A stretch of 25,367 nucleotides of DNA from Betaproteobacteria bacterium (GTDB lineage Bacteria; Pseudomonadota; Gammaproteobacteria; Burkholderiales; Thiobacillaceae): NCBI GenBank assembly GCA_016873905.1, contig VGVU01000006.1, forward strand, positions 1 through 25,367, read 5' to 3'. Below, one piece after another: positions 22,500-25,367 of this stretch (position 1 is the stretch's first letter; every line of letters starts with the position of its first letter). The notes under the pieces were generated by a model. The model was not told the origin of the DNA and did not search any database. It saw only the letters and a list, made by a program, of their open reading frames with translations. Both the position numbers and the translations under genes were made by a program.

Positions 22500-22573
22500 T
22501 GTTGTCCGGTACGCGATGCGCTCTGTGTAGCTTGTCCTCCAAACGCTGTTTGTTTATTTTTGGAGTTTATTTC

Positions 22574-22777
22574 ATGGCTACAGGCATCGTTAAATGGTTC
22601 AATGACGCAAAAGGGTTTGGCTTTGTCACTCCCGATGGCGGCGGAGAAGATTTGTTCGCGCATTTTTCCGCGATTAACGCAAAGGGCTTCAAGTCCCTGA
22701 AGGAAGGGCAGCGTGTGAGCTTTGATGTCGCTGAAGGCCCGAAGGGCAAGCAAGCGGCCAATATCGTTCCGCTGTAA
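22574..22777 (+). CDS. Cold-shock domain protein (CspA family)
   Basis: This 67-aa single cold-shock domain has both RNA-binding motifs: KGFGFV (RNP1) and DLFAHFSAI (RNP2; VFVHF in E. coli CspA, here LFAHF). CspA-type proteins bind single-stranded RNA and act as RNA chaperones. GGAG stands 8 bases before the ATG. It is transcribed divergently from clpS and has its own terminator. Such csp genes lie next to clpS/clpA and icd in many Betaproteobacteria. Confidence 0.96.
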   Translation: MATGIVKWFNDAKGFGFVTPDGGGEDLFAHFSAINAKGFKSLKEGQRVSFDVAEGPKGKQAANIVPL

Positions 22778-22795
22778 CCTCTACGGAACACTTTT

Positions 22796-22823
22796 ACGGC
22801 GACCAGTGATGGTCGCCGTTTTT
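22796..22823 (+). terminator. Intrinsic terminator of the cold-shock gene
   Basis: Stem ACGGCGACC / GGTCGCCGT with loop AGTGAT, followed by a T run (TTTTT), 18 bases behind the stop codon. Confidence 0.92.
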
Positions 22824-22948
22824 CTTGCGCCCTGAATTGTGCCTGGAATTTATGTTGTGCCCAGCGCGCTGTGCACTCAGCGCGTGCTCAAAGAGCATTT
22901 TCTGCCTCATGTGCTATAGAAAGTGGAGGTTTTCATGAGGGATGTACT
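22824..22948. other. Region behind the cold-shock terminator, no clear gene
   Basis: A -10-like TATAGA (22915-22920), possibly extended by TG, precedes a strong GGAGG (22925-22929). The ATG served by that GGAGG (22935) opens only 23 codons before a stop inside the 12-bp repeats. No other structure is seen. Confidence 0.3.
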
Positions 22949-23171
22949 ATGGGTAGCAGGACACAAACCCAATCGTGGGGACGGCCAGAGTCGAGTGAGG
23001 GACTGAGCGAGGGACTGAGCGAGGGACTGTCTCCCGGAAGGGATGAGGTTTCGCGGTTGTGGGTCGGACTGGAACAGCAGCAGGAAGTGCTGGGTCCCAT
23101 TGCCGTTGAGTTGATGGCCCTGTTGTGCCCGGACCCGGACGGGCTCGCGCCCGCCGCGTCCGGAACGGGCA

Positions 23172-23188
<17 letters not shown>
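22949..23188 (+). CDS. Doubtful 79-aa hypothetical protein with a GLSE repeat
   Basis: The frame has an N-terminal part made from the 12-bp repeat (SSEGLSEGLSEGLSPG) and a plausible helical part (DEVSRLWVGLEQQQEVLGPIAVELMALL). No family is recognised. Its 3' end overlaps the 3' end of icd, on the other strand, by 17 bases. GGAGG stands before a different ATG (22935) in another frame, so expression from 22949 is uncertain. An alternative reading is that this is untranslated DNA carrying the icd 3' hairpin (arms CCGGAC 23135-23140 and GTCCGG 23158-23163). Confidence 0.35.
22997..23029 (+). repeat. 12-bp tandem repeat GAGGGACTGAGC, about 2.75 copies
   Basis: Two perfect units (22997-23008 and 23009-23020) and a third partial unit (GAGGGACTG, 23021-23029). 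The unit length is a multiple of three, so copy-number change would not shift the overlapping frame. Confidence 0.85.
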
Positions 23189-24407
<1,219 letters not shown>

Positions 24408-24488
24408 GAGGGATTCCTGATTAAGTTTGTAACTGGGTTTGCAAAATCGGTTCGAAGAGGGGTGTCGGCTGAGACCCGAATGGGCGCT

Positions 24489-24494
24489 ATTTTA
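24489..24494 (-). promoter_or_regulatory. Putative icd promoter -10 box (TAAAAT)
   Basis: TAAAAT followed by AGCGCCC on the minus strand would give a leader of about 75 bases before the icd start. The -35 region (around CTGACAACA) is not at ideal spacing. Confidence 0.45.
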
Positions 24495-24532
24495 CCCGAG
24501 TGCATGCCCCCTGTTGTCAGGCGTCCCCGAAG

Positions 24533-25367
24533 TTAATGGCCTTGCAGGCGCTCCCGCCAGTAATGGGTGCGGGCGAGAAGGGCGTCGCGGTCGAGTGTTA
24601 GGGCACGATGCCCGCGAACGACGGCCTTCCCGGCGATCCAGACGGCGCTGACCTGTGCCCGTCCCGCGCTGTAAACAAGCTGGGAGATAGGGTTGAAACA
24701 GGGTTGGGTCTCGGGGCCGGACAGGTCCACCGCGACCAGATCGGCCTCCTTGCCCATGGTGAGCGAACCCACTCGATCATCCAGTCCCAGGGCGCGGGCC
24801 CCGTGGATCGTGGCCATGGCCAAGGCCTGATGAGCGGGAACGGCCTCGGCCTGATTGGAGGTTCCTTTCGCCAGCAGGGCGGCGAGACGCATTTCTTCCC
24901 ATAGATCCAGGCGGTTATTACTGGCCGCGCCATCGGTGCCCAGTCCAACCGTGAGGCCGTGTGCCAGCATGGGGGCGAGGGGAGCGATGCCGCTGGCGAG
25001 TTTCAGATTGGAACTCGGACAGTGGGCAATGGCTGCGCCATGTTCGGCGAGCAGGCTCTGTTCGTCCGCCTGTAAATGGGTGGCATGAACGGCAATGAGT
25101 TGCGGCCCGACGAGACCGAGCTGGTGCAGGCGTTCCAGCGGCCGCTGGTGGTAGCGTTCCAGGCTCTGGTTGATCTCGTCGAGGGTCTCGTGCAGATGGA
25201 TATGGATGGGCAGATCAAGTTGGGCGCTGTAGGTGGCGACCTTCTCGAAGCTGCGGTTGCTGACCGAATAGGGGGCGTGGGGGGCGAGACAGAAATTGAC
25301 CAAAGGGTTGTCCAGCCAGCGGTCGCGTACGGCCAGACCTTGCTGCAGATAGGCATCCGAGTCAGCG
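24533..25367 (-). CDS. mtaD: MtaD-type amidohydrolase (MTA/SAH deaminase family), N-terminus outside the window
   Basis: The C-terminal 277 residues of a TRZ/ATZ-family metal-dependent deaminase are visible; the frame is open at the window edge. Motifs of the TIM-barrel metal site are present: CLAPHAPYSV, IHIHLHETLDEI (metal-binding His), AVHATHLQADE, AHCPSSNLKLASGIAP and GTDGAASNNRLDLWEEM with the catalytic Asp. The C-terminal small beta domain (GKEADLVAVDL) is complete. 5-methylthioadenosine/S-adenosylhomocysteine deaminases share this pattern, as do closely related 8-oxoguanine or triazine deaminases, so substrate assignment is moderate. The first HxH metal motif lies beyond the edge. Confidence 0.85.
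   Translation of the reverse strand, partial: ADSDAYLQQGLAVRDRWLDNPLVNFCLAPHAPYSVSNRSFEKVATYSAQLDLPIHIHLHETLDEINQSLERYHQRPLERLHQLGLVGPQLIAVHATHLQADEQSLLAEHGAAIAHCPSSNLKLASGIAPLAPMLAHGLTVGLGTDGAASNNRLDLWEEMRLAALLAKGTSNQAEAVPAHQALAMATIHGARALGLDDRVGSLTMGKEADLVAVDLSGPETQPCFNPISQLVYSAGRAQVSAVWIAGKAVVRGHRALTLDRDALLARTHYWRERLQGH

Noticed and set aside
22992..23030. Tandem repeat considered as a CRISPR array or iteron origin
   Set aside because: Units are 12 bases, contiguous, fewer than three copies, without spacers, cas or rep genes.

Overview
The window looks like a betaproteobacterial chromosome segment. The markers are an elongation factor P of the Arg32 (rhamnosylated) type, a Bph3-like H-NS protein, and the core neighbourhood efp / clpA-clpS / cold-shock gene / icd. 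Genus cannot be fixed from the sequence alone. Both ends cut through genes: a LutA-like Fe-S protein on the left and an MtaD-type amidohydrolase on the right.

Left part (1-3000): the N-terminal half of lutA, then a two-gene membrane operon (VTT/DedA-like protein followed by a GT39/ArnT-like glycosyltransferase), all on the minus strand, and a tRNA-Ser(GGA) on the plus strand. Directly behind the tRNA is the 5' remnant of a tyrosine integrase. Its upstream region still carries regular CGTAAA repeats and an 11-bp inverted repeat. The remnant ends abruptly at about 3316 and is joined to unrelated DNA (a dispersed repeat and an unidentified minus-strand gene fragment). At about 3588 that DNA is joined to a 5'-truncated PiT phosphate transporter gene. 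The tRNA-to-pit stretch is therefore a scar of integration and rearrangement.

Middle part (5150-18272): an almost uninterrupted plus-strand block of ion-transport genes. First comes a ten-gene, overlapping Mrp-type cation/proton antiporter operon in the order E-F-G-(DUF4040/MbhE)-B-C-D-D'-small protein-D''. This is the order of the antiporter half of archaeal Mbh/Mrp loci and not the Bacillus ABCDEFG order. It has three NuoL/M/N-like subunits and no full-length MrpA. Then follow two tandem Ca2+/Na+ exchangers (CaCA family) with near-identical leaders, separated by a ceramidase-like membrane protein and a 65-aa membrane protein, and finally a P2-type Ca2+ ATPase with one predicted Ca2+ site. 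A plausible joint role is Na+ and Ca2+ homeostasis: Mrp builds the Na+ gradient, the exchangers spend it to expel Ca2+, and the ATPase expels Ca2+ with ATP. Several very short ORFs in this block end on a TGA that overlaps the next gene's start codon.

Right part (18273-25367): an AT-rich intergenic stretch, an H-NS-like gene, a bidirectional terminator, then core genes efp, clpA and clpS (minus), a cold-shock gene (plus), a doubtful small ORF with 12-bp repeats, icd (minus) and partial mtaD (minus).

The points most worth checking are the Mbh-ordered three-antiporter Mrp operon, the coupled mini-ORF leaders of the duplicated exchangers, a three-copy short repeat of which one copy lies in frame inside mrpD, and the integrase/pit junctions behind tRNA-Ser.
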